Shown: positions 7,123-13,255 of the stretch, piece after piece
Numbering within the stretch: the first letter of the stretch is position 1
Layout: each line of letters begins with the position of its first letter
Assembly: GCF_020278625.1 (NCBI RefSeq)
Contig: NZ_JADAKK010000030.1
Span: 1-13,255 of the forward strand
Length of the DNA stretch: 13,255 bases
Source of the DNA: Wolbachia endosymbiont of Mansonella ozzardi
Lineage (GTDB): Bacteria; Pseudomonadota; Alphaproteobacteria; Rickettsiales; Anaplasmataceae
Reading direction: 5' to 3'
Translations under genes and position numbers: made by a program
The notes under the pieces: generated by a model
Databases searched by the model: none
The model's input: the letters and a program-made list of their open reading frames with translations, nothing else
What the model was told of the DNA's origin: nothing

Positions 7123-7195
7123 TGGCCTGAGCAGGAATCGAACCAGCGACACAAAGATTTTCAGTCCTTTGCTCTACCAACTGAGCTATCAGGCC
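7123..7195 (-). tRNA. tRNA-Phe (GAA)
   Basis: A 73-base cloverleaf on the minus strand. The acceptor stem GGCCTGA pairs with TCAGGCC, the D-arm is GCTC...GAGC, the anticodon loop CTGAAAA gives anticodon GAA (plus positions 7160-7162), and the T-loop is TTCGATT. The discriminator is A, and the CCA end is not encoded: the next bases are CTTTTT. It lies between the C26 gene and the divergent coaD. Confidence 0.97.
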
Positions 7196-7214
7196 AACCA
7201 TATGCTTTCATTTT

Positions 7215-7243
7215 TAGATAAAAAATGTTATTATGTCTATCAA
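7215..7243 (-). promoter_or_regulatory. Possible promoter of tRNA-Phe
   Basis: On the minus strand, TTGATA (7238-7243) and TATCTA (7215-7220) are 17 bases apart, with a start predicted near 7208, 13 bases before the mature 5' end. The plus-strand TATTAT at 7229-7234, a possible -10 for coaD, lies within the same bases, so the two divergent promoters may overlap. Visual prediction. Confidence 0.35.
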
Positions 7244-7276
7244 AAGTTTTTAAAGTAATTTATATAAAAATAAAGG

Positions 7277-7783
7277 ATGGACATTAATAACAGAATAGGA
7301 ATTTACCCCGGAACATTTGACCCTATCACCTTTGGACATATTGACGTAATAAAAAGAGCATGTAAGCTAGTTGATAATTTAATAATCGGTGTTGCAGAAA
7401 ATGTTAATAAGTACACTGCCTTCGACATAAAGTTGCGCACAAGCATGGCTAAAAATGAAATTAAAAGGCTAGGAATTGACGCAGATGTTGTATCTTTTAA
7501 TGGGCTATTAATGAAGTTTGCTAAAGAGCAGAATGCCTCTGTCATTATTAGAGGACTCAGAGCAGTGTCGGATTTTGATTATGAGTTTCAAATGAGTTGG
7601 GTAAATTATAAACTTCTTCCTGAAATTGAAACTATATTTCTTCCTGCCTCTGAGGACACCCAATTTATTTCATCAAGTTTTGTAAAAGAAATAGCAAGGT
7701 TAGGGGAAAGTGTCAGCAAATTTGTGCCAGAGGGTGTTCAGAAGGAATTGATTAATCTAAGCAGGATAAGAAGTGAAGAATAA
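7277..7783 (+). CDS. coaD: Pantetheine-phosphate adenylyltransferase
   Basis: Catalyses the penultimate step of coenzyme A synthesis: 4'-phosphopantetheine plus ATP gives dephospho-CoA and pyrophosphate. It is a cytoplasmic nucleotidyltransferase of the HxGH superfamily. The 168 residues match the usual 160-170. The N-terminal GIYPGTFDPITFGHID contains the T/HxGH nucleotide-binding motif (TFGH, 18-21), RGLR is at 92-95, and the second signature ISSSFVKEIA is at 131-140, in place of the usual ISSTxVRE. An in-frame TAA at 7271-7273 rules out any upstream start, so the ATG at 7277 is forced. The only Shine-Dalgarno-like bases (AAAGG) touch the ATG, too close for normal spacing, so initiation may be weak or use a short leader. 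Confidence 0.97.
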   Translation: MDINNRIGIYPGTFDPITFGHIDVIKRACKLVDNLIIGVAENVNKYTAFDIKLRTSMAKNEIKRLGIDADVVSFNGLLMKFAKEQNASVIIRGLRAVSDFDYEFQMSWVNYKLLPEIETIFLPASEDTQFISSSFVKEIARLGESVSKFVPEGVQKELINLSRIRSEE

Positions 7784-7837
7784 TGTTTATTTTCTATTCC
7801 CAAACATGTATATTCAATACATAAGACATTATAAACT

Positions 7838-7844
7838 AAAGGAG
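7838..7844 (+). promoter_or_regulatory. Ribosome binding site of the zinc-finger gene
   Basis: AAAGGAG ends four bases before the ATG at 7849. It is a strong Shine-Dalgarno site and supports this small gene as truly translated. Confidence 0.7.
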
Positions 7845-7848
7845 CAAT

Positions 7849-8094
7849 ATGACAGTGAGGGATAACGATATAATAGTTTGTTGTCGTGGTGATGAGAACA
7901 ATAATGGTTCTGGTCATCCATTAATATATTTGTATAAAGAAGGAAGCGAAACATTCTGTCCTTATTGTAATAGGTTAATGAATGAAGAATTTAAATCTGA
8001 AGAGTCTGAAAAATTTAAATCCAATGAAGAATCTAAATCTGTTGCAGGGTGCATTGTGAAAGCAGTTAATGAAAAGAAGAGGACCCATGGATGA
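7849..8094 (+). CDS. Small zinc-finger protein (CHCC type, NDUFS6-like)
   Basis: An 81-residue protein whose first half fits the zf-CHCC domain: a Cys pair at 11-12, then GSGHP with His23, then CPYC with Cys37 and Cys40. In mitochondria and many alphaproteobacteria this domain occurs in the NDUFS6 accessory subunit of NADH dehydrogenase (complex I); whether this copy serves complex I is inference. The second half is a charged tail with loosely repeated EEFKSEESEKFKSNEESKS (46-64), probably disordered. It follows coaD by 65 bp on the same strand and converges with cdsA, with only 22 bp between the two stop codons. The strong ribosome site supports the start. Alternative: a stand-alone zinc protein of unknown role. 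Confidence 0.8.
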   Translation: MTVRDNDIIVCCRGDENNNGSGHPLIYLYKEGSETFCPYCNRLMNEEFKSEESEKFKSNEESKSVAGCIVKAVNEKKRTHG

Positions 8095-8116
8095 AATAGC
8101 ACTTCGTTCTTTTTAG

Positions 8117-8743
8117 CTAGCTTACATGGATAGCAATAAGGGGAGCAGTGAAAATGAAGCTATCCATACGATCGAGTACTCCTCCATGGCCAGGTATTAT
8201 ACTCCCACTATCTTTAATATCGTAAACTCTTTTAATGAGTGATTCAGTAAAATCACCAAGTTGTGCTAAAGTAGCAATTGCAAGGCCAACTATTGGAGAA
8301 TAAAAGACTGAAAATAAACCTAAAAATATTGACCCGAAAATTGTACACACTATTCCAGCTAGAATTGCGCCAAGAAGTCCCGACCAAGTTTTTCCAGGGC
8401 TAATAATTGGACAAATTTTAGCTCCACCAAAATTCTTGCCAAATAGGTAGGCAGCAATATCAATGCTCCAGATGGTTAAGATGAGCCATACTAATGTATA
8501 TTTTCCCTGTGGCAGGTTGTATAGATATATTAATGAGGCATTTGGTAGTGCAATCAACAGTAATGCGAAAACGTATAAGATTCTGCTCCCCTGAGTTAGG
8601 TAATACCATTCAAAAGAAGATAAAACTGCTATCGAAAAAATTAACAGGTAAAACGATAAATCACTGAAATATGTAGCAAAAGAAAATATAAACAATATTA
8701 CTACTGAAGACAGTATTCTAATCACAAAATTATTATCTGCCAT
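8117..8743 (-). CDS. cdsA: Phosphatidate cytidylyltransferase (CDP-diglyceride synthase)
   Basis: An integral inner-membrane enzyme that makes CDP-diacylglycerol from phosphatidate and CTP, the precursor of phosphatidylglycerol and phosphatidylethanolamine. The 208 residues are mostly hydrophobic, with about six membrane segments. The diagnostic signature is near the C terminus: SLIKRVYDIKDSG (168-180) then HGGVLDRMD (186-194), with the conserved Lys-Asp and Asp-Arg-x-Asp residues. It is shorter than the 260-280 residues common in other bacteria because the N-terminal membrane part is reduced, but the start is secure: the ATG at 8743 overlaps the end of uppS by 11 bases, pointing to translational coupling. 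It is the last gene of the rpsB cluster here; no dxr, rseP or bamA follows as in E. coli. Confidence 0.95.
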   Translation of the reverse strand: MADNNFVIRILSSVVILFIFSFATYFSDLSFYLLIFSIAVLSSFEWYYLTQGSRILYVFALLLIALPNASLIYLYNLPQGKYTLVWLILTIWSIDIAAYLFGKNFGGAKICPIISPGKTWSGLLGAILAGIVCTIFGSIFLGLFSVFYSPIVGLAIATLAQLGDFTESLIKRVYDIKDSGSIIPGHGGVLDRMDSFIFTAPLIAIHVS

Positions 8744-9428
8744 ATCTTTTTTCTCTTTTCGTATAATCTTCTAATGCTTTACTCAAATCTTGACAAGAAA
8801 AATCAGGCCACAAAGTATCACAAAAATACAATTCAGCGTAAGCCGCTTGCCATAATAAAAAGTTACTTAACCTTTTTTCACCACCAGTGCGAATTAACAA
8901 ATCCAGCCTCGGCAAATCTTTAGTATATAGAAATTTTTCAAATTCGTCTTCTGATACACGAGCAATATTTTTTTTCACAATATTGCTTATAGCGTGTATA
9001 ATTTCTTGCTTTGCTCCGTAGCTGACCGCTACAGTAAGTAATAAACCATCGTTCTTATGTGTTATTTCCTCTGCTTTTCTAATTTGATCAAGTATTTTTT
9101 TTGGTAGTAAACTTAAATTGCCAATAAAACTCAGCTTAATATTATAATTGCAAATGAAATTGATTTTATTCTCGTCAGTTAGAACAGAGTAAAATAAATC
9201 AAATAGATGGTCAGTTTCTTCTTTAGGCCTAAGCCAATTCTCCATGGAAAATGCATACAAAGTCAAATAAGGTATGGCTAGGGTTGTGCAATGCTTAGCA
9301 ATATCATATGCAACCTCGCTGCCCTTTCTATAACCATCAATTTTTACCCTCCCTTGGTTGTTTGCCCATCGACCATTGCCATCCATAATGATGGCTAAGT
9401 GTTTTGGTAGAAACTCGAGATTCAACAT
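8733..9428 (-). CDS. uppS: Undecaprenyl diphosphate synthase (cis-prenyltransferase)
   Basis: Adds eight isopentenyl units to farnesyl diphosphate to form undecaprenyl diphosphate, the lipid carrier for peptidoglycan and other envelope glycans. At 231 residues it is slightly short for the family (about 240-255). The N-terminal catalytic block is IIMDGNGRWA with Asp16; FSMENW (60-65) and the diphosphate-binding RTGGEKRLSN (180-189) and YAEL (197-200) follow. The residue aligning with the His of the usual GHxxG motif (GHKAG in E. coli) is Tyr33 (GYRKG), an uncommon change. The gene is split from frr by 362 bp of repeat-rich DNA, while its end overlaps cdsA by 11 bases. Upstream of the ATG, GGGTGA is the only Shine-Dalgarno-like element, and it lies in the border of that repeat-rich block. 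Confidence 0.95.
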   Translation of the reverse strand: MLNLEFLPKHLAIIMDGNGRWANNQGRVKIDGYRKGSEVAYDIAKHCTTLAIPYLTLYAFSMENWLRPKEETDHLFDLFYSVLTDENKINFICNYNIKLSFIGNLSLLPKKILDQIRKAEEITHKNDGLLLTVAVSYGAKQEIIHAISNIVKKNIARVSEDEFEKFLYTKDLPRLDLLIRTGGEKRLSNFLLWQAAYAELYFCDTLWPDFSCQDLSKALEDYTKREKRYGR

Positions 9429-9490
9429 TTAGAGTTCACCCGATGTCATAAAAGTAACTGACACACAGCCATACGAATATTGTGCTACCA

Positions 9491-9524
9491 GAATGGTACC
9501 ATTCCAGTGTTCCGACACTGGAAT
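9491..9524. repeat. Dispersed hairpin repeat with perfect 10-bp stem
   Basis: ATTCCAGTGT (9501-9510) pairs perfectly with ACACTGGAAT (9515-9524) around the loop TCCG. The first four bases also complete a perfect 14-bp palindrome GAATGGTACCATTC (9491-9504). The CATTCCAGTG...CACTGGAATCCAG form is typical of the small palindromes spread through Wolbachia intergenic DNA. Confidence 0.7.
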
Positions 9525-9623
9525 CCAGAAATTTGATTGCAAGTGAGCACACTGAGCTGATAAGCATAAAAATAGCTGTCTTATGCTAAAACAAACGTCT
9601 TTGATAAGATTGTATGAAAAGCT

Positions 9624-9655
9624 GGATCTCAGCGTTAAGCACTGGGATGACACCT
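9624..9655. repeat. Dispersed hairpin repeat
   Basis: ATCTCAG (9626-9632) pairs with CTGGGAT (9642-9648) with one G-T pair, around CGTTAAGCA. The following GATGACACC is the complement of the GGTGTCAT that precedes the partial copy at 13235, and the core CAGCGTTA matches the copy at 33-55. Confidence 0.6.
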
Positions 9656-9790
9656 TTGTATTTGAGGCAAAAATAGCTAACACACTGCCTCCGCTGACAA
9701 ATGTTTGTACAGCTGCATATCAGCTACTCGGGTGATACCCCTGTATGTAATTCGTTTTTTTTTACTATTGAAGGCTTCTTTCATATCAAC

Positions 9791-10348
9791 TTAGTGATTT
9801 AGTATATCTTTTTCTTTAATAGATAATTCACTATCAATCTTTTTGATATTATCATCAGTAATATTCTGTATTTCCTTTTTAGCACTATGAAAATCATCTT
9901 CTGAGATTTCTTTACTTTCCTGCATTTTCTCTATTTCTTCCATAATATCTCTACGTATATTTCTAATGGCGACCCGCGCATTTTCAGCAAACTGGTGCAA
10001 TAATTTCACTAATCTTTCACGTGTTTCTTGCGTTAAATCTGGAAGGGTTATACGTACAGTATTACCTTCGACAACAGGATCTAAATCTAGATTGGCATTC
10101 AATACAGCATTTTTCACTTCACCTATAACACTAATGTCCCAAACTTTAATTGACAATGTTTTATTGTCCGTCATTGAAACACCGGCAACTTGATTCAGTT
10201 TTTGATGTCCTCCATAGATATTCACAACTATGCCGTCAAGCAATGATGGGCTAGCTCTACCGGTGCGTATACCTTTAATGTCATCATGAAAGGAATGAAT
10301 AGTTTTTAGCATCCTTTCTTTTGTTTTAGTTCTTACTTCATTCAACAT
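9791..10348 (-). CDS. frr: Ribosome recycling factor
   Basis: With EF-G, RRF splits the post-termination ribosome so that subunits can be reused. The 185 residues match the universal length. Visible landmarks are the conserved RTGRASP (28-34), the hinge and domain II region up to about 100, TLPDLTQETRERLVK (101-115), and IRNIRRD (128-134), which keeps the arginines equivalent to E. coli Arg129 and Arg132, important for ribosome binding. It follows pyrH by 10 bp with a modest AGG site about 6 bases before its ATG, so it is translated from the same message. It is the last of the translation-related genes before the repeat-rich gap. Confidence 0.98.
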   Translation of the reverse strand: MLNEVRTKTKERMLKTIHSFHDDIKGIRTGRASPSLLDGIVVNIYGGHQKLNQVAGVSMTDNKTLSIKVWDISVIGEVKNAVLNANLDLDPVVEGNTVRITLPDLTQETRERLVKLLHQFAENARVAIRNIRRDIMEEIEKMQESKEISEDDFHSAKKEIQNITDDNIKKIDSELSIKEKDILNH

Positions 10349-10358
10349 AAATTACCTA

Positions 10359-11090
10359 TCATTTATAATCTGAAACTATAGTATAAGTGCCACGACCCTT
10401 AACAATATTGACTATTTTTTCTTCTTTCAAAGAAAAAACTATAATTGGAACGGAATTCTCACGTGCAAGTGAGATCGCTGATGCATCCATAACATTTAAA
10501 TCACGAATCAATAAATCCATGTAAGAAAGCTTATCATACATTACAGCATCCTCATTTTTTTTCGGATCAGCGGAGTATACACCACTTACTTGTGTACCTT
10601 TTAAAATAACATCACAATTTGTTTCAACAGCACGTAAAGCTGCAGCTGTATCTGTAGTAAAAAATGGATTACCTGTACCTGCCGCAAAGATTACTACTCT
10701 ACCTTTTTCTAAATGACGAATAGCTTTCCTTCTGATATAAGGCTCGCATATAGTAGCCATGGGTATTGCTGATAGTACTCTAGAGTCTACTAAATTTTTC
10801 TCTAAAAATTTTTGTAAGATCAAAGCATTAATTATAGTTGCAAGCATTCCAATATAATCGCTACTTGCTCTTTCACAACCACTTAAAGATGCAGATGCGC
10901 CACGAAAGATATTACCACCACCAACAACAATACATACCTGAACTCCAAGCTTGTAAACATCAGCTACATCTTTACACAATTGATCTATAATCCCCATATC
11001 ATGACCATAAGGCCGCGATCCCATCAAAGCCTCGCCAGAGATTTTAAATAACACTCTGTAGTATTTTATTTCACCTGTTGAGGGAGTCAT
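10359..11090 (-). CDS. pyrH: UMP kinase
   Basis: Phosphorylates UMP to UDP with ATP. It belongs to the bacterial hexameric UMP kinases of the amino-acid-kinase fold and feeds all pyrimidine nucleotides. From the ATG at 11090 the protein has 243 residues, normal for the family. Motifs: [10 protein letters not shown] (15-24), VGGGNIFRG (56-64), [13 protein letters not shown] (78-90), [15 protein letters not shown] (136-150), [10 protein letters not shown] (200-209). A TTG two codons upstream (11096) is also possible and would leave only 4 bp to the tsf stop, but ATG is preferred. Either way it is tightly coupled to tsf. The order rpsB-tsf-pyrH-frr is among the most conserved in bacteria. Confidence 0.97.
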   Translation of the reverse strand: MTPSTGEIKYYRVLFKISGEALMGSRPYGHDMGIIDQLCKDVADVYKLGVQVCIVVGGGNIFRGASASLSGCERASSDYIGMLATIINALILQKFLEKNLVDSRVLSAIPMATICEPYIRRKAIRHLEKGRVVIFAAGTGNPFFTTDTAAALRAVETNCDVILKGTQVSGVYSADPKKNEDAVMYDKLSYMDLLIRDLNVMDASAISLARENSVPIIVFSLKEEKIVNIVKGRGTYTIVSDYK

Positions 11091-11100
11091 TTTCAACTAT

Positions 11101-11970
11101 TTAATCTCTGCTACCTAAAATAAGTAACTTATAATCAAACAATTTGACAGTAGAGTTTACACTCGACTCGCTCACTTTGATAAAATCGGAAATTTTCATT
11201 TTATCATCCCTTATAAACTTCTGTTCTAGTAAAACAACTTCTTCATAATATTTAGCCATTCGACCATCTACTATTTTCTTTGTCACCTCTTCAGGTTTAT
11301 TTAAGCTTTTCACCTGTTTTTCAATTATAAAACGTTCATTGTTCAACTTTGCTTGATCTAAGTCATCTATAGAAAGAGCTTCGGGCTTCATAGCAACTAC
11401 TTGCATCGCTATTTGTCTTCCAGCTTCTTGCAACTTTGACTTATCACCGGATGATTGCAATGCTACTAAAGCACCAGTTTTACCAAGGCCACACACATTA
11501 CCATGTACATAACCAGCAACAATTCCGTTCTGAGCTTCCAGGTAACAAAGCTTGCTCAGCTCTAACTTTTCACTAAGGACAGATATACCATTTATGATAG
11601 CTTCCTGCACCGTACCAATGCCTCCATATTTGGCATTTTTTAACTCATCAACGCTAGTACAGCGTTCTTGATAAGCAATTGATGCTAAATTCGAGATTAG
11701 TTCTATAAATTTCTCATTTCTTGCAACAAAATCAGTCTCACAATTGAGTTCAATCAATACGCCACGATTTTCAGCCAAATGCATAGCAATTAGCCCATCT
11801 GAAGTTACTCTATCAAACCTTTTGTCAGCCTTAGCAAGTCCTATTGCACATAACCTATCAATGGCTCGTCTGATATCACCATTACATTCCTCTAATGCTT
11901 TCTTACAATCACTTAAACCAAGCCCTGTTCTATTACGTAGTTCCTTTATACTATCTGGATTCATCTTCAT
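11101..11970 (-). CDS. tsf: Elongation factor Ts
   Basis: The nucleotide-exchange factor that recharges EF-Tu with GTP. It has 289 residues. The N-terminal UBA-like domain contains [20 protein letters not shown] (12-31), and the EF-Tu contact signature [15 protein letters not shown] is at 74-88, with the key TDFV at 79-82. The C-terminal part is of ordinary length. The ATG at 11970 lies inside the end of rpsB, a 20-base overlap in another frame. A strong GGGGG ribosome site, also inside rpsB, ends nine bases before this ATG, and a second ATG two codons later (11964) is less well placed. The overlap implies that translation of EF-Ts is tied to that of S2. Confidence 0.97.
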   Translation of the reverse strand: MKMNPDSIKELRNRTGLGLSDCKKALEECNGDIRRAIDRLCAIGLAKADKRFDRVTSDGLIAMHLAENRGVLIELNCETDFVARNEKFIELISNLASIAYQERCTSVDELKNAKYGGIGTVQEAIINGISVLSEKLELSKLCYLEAQNGIVAGYVHGNVCGLGKTGALVALQSSGDKSKLQEAGRQIAMQVVAMKPEALSIDDLDQAKLNNERFIIEKQVKSLNKPEEVTKKIVDGRMAKYYEEVVLLEQKFIRDDKMKISDFIKVSESSVNSTVKLFDYKLLILGSRD

Positions 11971-12799
11971 TCGTTACTACCCCCTTTTCATCCTCTTTAT
12001 AAATTTTACCGTGTCCCTTTTTTATCTGTACAATATTGTCTCCTTTTTCTTGAATAAACTCATCGCCCTTTATATCACCAACCTTAACTCCAGATCTTGC
12101 TAAACTAGATTCTATTCCAGTCAATATAAAGTCTGCAGCCAACCTACAATAGAGTTCTATCGATTTTCTTGAGTCATCATTCCCTGGTATAGGATAAGTA
12201 ATATCATCTGGATCAGAGTTAGTATCAAGTACTGCAACTATTGGAATTCCCAATTTTTTCGCCTCCTTAACTGCAATATGCTCTTTATTAGTATCAATGA
12301 TGAACAAAATGTCTGGAATTGCTCCCATCTCTCTAATGCCACCTAGCGCCTTATCAAGCTTTTGTCTTTTCTTTTCAATATTTCCCAATTCTTTCTTCGT
12401 TAAAACACTATTTTCATCATTTAGTATTTTTTCGTATTTAATTAGTGTTTTTATTGAAGAAGAGACAGTTCCCCAATTAGTAAGCATACCGCCAAGCCAT
12501 CGATAATTTACATAATATTGACCACAACGAACTGCTTCACTTGCAATAATATCCAAAGCCTGAAATTTTGTACCAACAAATAAGATGCGACCACCTTGAG
12601 ATGCAACCTCATATAGGGCCTTCATTGCCACCTGTAGTAATGGCGATGTCTTTCGCAAATCAATTATATGTATACGATTCTCTTGATGCACCCCATATAT
12701 GTATGGAGCCATTTTCGCATTCCAGCGACTAACTTTATGACCAAAATGTACACCAGACCTAGCTAAATCACGTATAGTGACCTCGGGTAAGTTTACCAT
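11951..12799 (-). CDS. rpsB: 30S ribosomal protein S2
   Basis: A 30S subunit protein needed for binding S1 and for subunit assembly. The start chosen is the ATG at 12799 ([20 protein letters not shown]), giving 282 residues. GGAGG sits 7 bases upstream of this ATG, whereas it lies 1 base from the ATG at 12805 and is inside the gene if the ATG at 12829 were used. Homology to S2 also begins at about this point. Landmarks are [19 protein letters not shown], then [12 protein letters not shown] and [19 protein letters not shown], all standard S2 sequence. A charged C-terminal extension of about 40 residues beyond the S2 core ends in NEDESR and overlaps tsf. It is the first gene of the rpsB-tsf-pyrH-frr-uppS-cdsA cluster. 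Confidence 0.97.
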   Translation of the reverse strand: MVNLPEVTIRDLARSGVHFGHKVSRWNAKMAPYIYGVHQENRIHIIDLRKTSPLLQVAMKALYEVASQGGRILFVGTKFQALDIIASEAVRCGQYYVNYRWLGGMLTNWGTVSSSIKTLIKYEKILNDENSVLTKKELGNIEKKRQKLDKALGGIREMGAIPDILFIIDTNKEHIAVKEAKKLGIPIVAVLDTNSDPDDITYPIPGNDDSRKSIELYCRLAADFILTGIESSLARSGVKVGDIKGDEFIQEKGDNIVQIKKGHGKIYKEDEKGVVTNEDESR

Positions 12800-12806
12800 A
12801 TTCATT

Positions 12807-12811
12807 CCTCC
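12807..12811 (-). promoter_or_regulatory. Ribosome binding site that fixes the rpsB start
   Basis: On the minus strand GGAGG is followed by AATGAAT and then the ATG at 12799, a spacing of 7. The same site is only one base from the in-frame ATG at 12805, so the start at 12799 is favoured. Confidence 0.75.
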
Positions 12812-12923
12812 AAATAGTTTACCCTCCATGGCATAACCCTAACAGGACTATTTGTATAGCCATGTGTGAAATCAAGTTACTTATATAGTAATATAAAAGG
12901 CAACAAAGTGTAAACAAAAAACG

Positions 12924-12952
12924 TTGACAAAAGGCAACATGTTTATTAACTT
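12924..12952 (+). promoter_or_regulatory. Possible promoter of tRNA-Asp
   Basis: A perfect -35 TTGACA (12924-12929) is followed after 17 bases by a weak -10 TAACTT (12947-12952), giving a start about 20 bases before the tRNA. rpsB reads the other way from the same gap. A weak minus-strand candidate for rpsB (TTGTTT, 18 bases, TATTAC) lies at about 12890-12920. Confidence 0.35.
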
Positions 12953-12978
12953 TAAAGTCAGAAACGCTAAAAGGAAAT

Positions 12979-13052
12979 GGGGGTGTAGCTCAGTTGGTTA
13001 GAGCGCATGCCTGTCACGCATGAGGTCATGAGTTCAAGTCTCATCACTCCCG
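12979..13052 (+). tRNA. tRNA-Asp (GTC)
   Basis: A 74-base cloverleaf. The acceptor stem GGGGGTG pairs with CACTCCC with one G-T pair at position 4, the D-arm is GCTC...GAGC, and the anticodon stem CATGC/GCATG encloses CTGTCAC, giving anticodon GTC at 13013-13015. The T-arm is ATGAG-TTCAAGT-CTCAT. The discriminator is G, as expected for aspartate, and the CCA end is not encoded. Confidence 0.97.
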
Positions 13053-13234
13053 CATATAACTTCTAGTACAGTCTAAGTTCGTTATGCTAGTCTTTATTTT
13101 ACCCTATTGTGATGTATAGCAGCACAATGAATTGTAGCATAATGTTGAAAAACCTCATTGGACTTTCTGCATAACCTAAACTCATACCAATGGTAATAGG
13201 ACAAATTAAGGGTACCGTTTTGCCAGTCAACAAT

Positions 13235-13255
13235 GGTGTCATTCCAGCATCACGC
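13235..13255. repeat. Partial dispersed hairpin repeat at the window edge
   Basis: GGTGTCATTCCAGCATCACGC is cut off by the window end. GGTGTCAT is the complement of ATGACACC in the repeat near 9624-9655, and CATTCCAGC followed by CACGC is the usual left arm of these palindromes; the right arm should follow just outside. The bases between tRNA-Asp and here (13053-13234) show no gene. Confidence 0.5.

Larger units (their letters stand above)
9429..9790. other. Hairpin-rich, possibly mobile, insert between frr and uppS
   Basis: This 362-bp gap holds several inverted repeats and no convincing gene. TCACCCGA (9436-9443) and its exact complement TCGGGTGA (9728-9735) bracket a 300-bp block containing the hairpins listed separately, plus AGCATAA/TTATGCT (9563-9569 with 9581-9587) and AGCTG/CAGCT (9711-9715 with 9721-9725). 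The arrangement resembles a small non-autonomous element, but an 8-bp match in a gap this size could be chance. It falls inside an otherwise tightly packed gene cluster, so it may alter read-through from frr into uppS. Confidence 0.45.

Noticed and set aside
7303..7545. Antisense open reading frame of 80 codons within coaD, and similar antisense frames in atpG, pmbA, frr, tsf and rpsB
   Set aside because: These mirror the codons of well-supported genes on the opposite strand and show no family features.
9429..9683. Minus-strand open reading frame of 84 codons directly upstream of uppS
   Set aside because: It is a translation of the palindromic repeats, has no domain resemblance and no ribosome site, and ends against the uppS ATG only because the repeat block does.
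13053..13234. Possible IS C-terminal remnant to the right of tRNA-Asp
   Set aside because: A minus-strand reading (MSLGYAESPMRFF and onward) looked faintly transposase-like, but no motif could be matched and it breaks off quickly.
1..13255. A CRISPR array, prophage, toxin-antitoxin or cytoplasmic incompatibility locus
   Set aside because: No regularly spaced repeats, no phage structural genes, no deubiquitylase or nuclease cif-like genes and no ankyrin arrays are present; the gene content is core metabolism and translation.

Overview
The window is AT-rich bacterial chromosome. Its gene content and order, its scattered ATP synthase genes, its decayed insertion sequences and its short dispersed palindromes fit an Anaplasmataceae endosymbiont, almost certainly Wolbachia. 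The identification comes from recognising protein families and repeats; no search was run. Most of the window is core housekeeping. I found no CRISPR array, prophage, toxin or defence locus, and nothing I would call a new system.

Layout, left to right. Bases 1-621 are gene-poor and hold one dispersed hairpin plus probable repeat-derived sequence. A plus-strand run follows: atpG (ATP synthase gamma, away from the rest of its operon), pmbA/tldE (TldD/E protease partner), then a cold-shock protein and a DEAD-box-type RNA helicase in tandem. The helicase has DETD in place of DEAD. Bases about 4696-5586 are one decayed IS481-like element, with 22-bp imperfect terminal inverted repeats and a minus-strand transposase broken by frameshifts, stops and a deletion. 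It abuts the C-terminal remnant of a PD-(D/E)XK (Rpn-type) nuclease/transposase that has its own internal stop. Beyond the scar is a minus-strand gene for an exported class-I glutamine-amidotransferase-like (peptidase C26) protein, then tRNA-Phe on the minus strand, then coaD and a small CHCC-type zinc-finger protein on the plus strand.

The right third is the conserved minus-strand cluster rpsB-tsf-pyrH-frr-uppS-cdsA: ribosomal protein S2, EF-Ts, UMP kinase, ribosome recycling factor, then undecaprenyl diphosphate synthase and CDP-diglyceride synthase for envelope lipids. rpsB/tsf and uppS/cdsA overlap, and tsf/pyrH and pyrH/frr are about 10 bp apart. The only large gap is 362 bp of hairpin-rich sequence between frr and uppS. 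tRNA-Asp is divergent from rpsB at the right end, and the window stops inside another dispersed repeat.

Three start codons differ from the longest reading frame: rpsB starts at 12799 (ideal Shine-Dalgarno spacing), pyrH probably at ATG 11090 and the helicase probably at ATG 3287. The points most worth checking are the IS481 reconstruction, the helicase motif changes, the exported amidotransferase-like protein and the hairpin-rich insert that splits the rpsB cluster.
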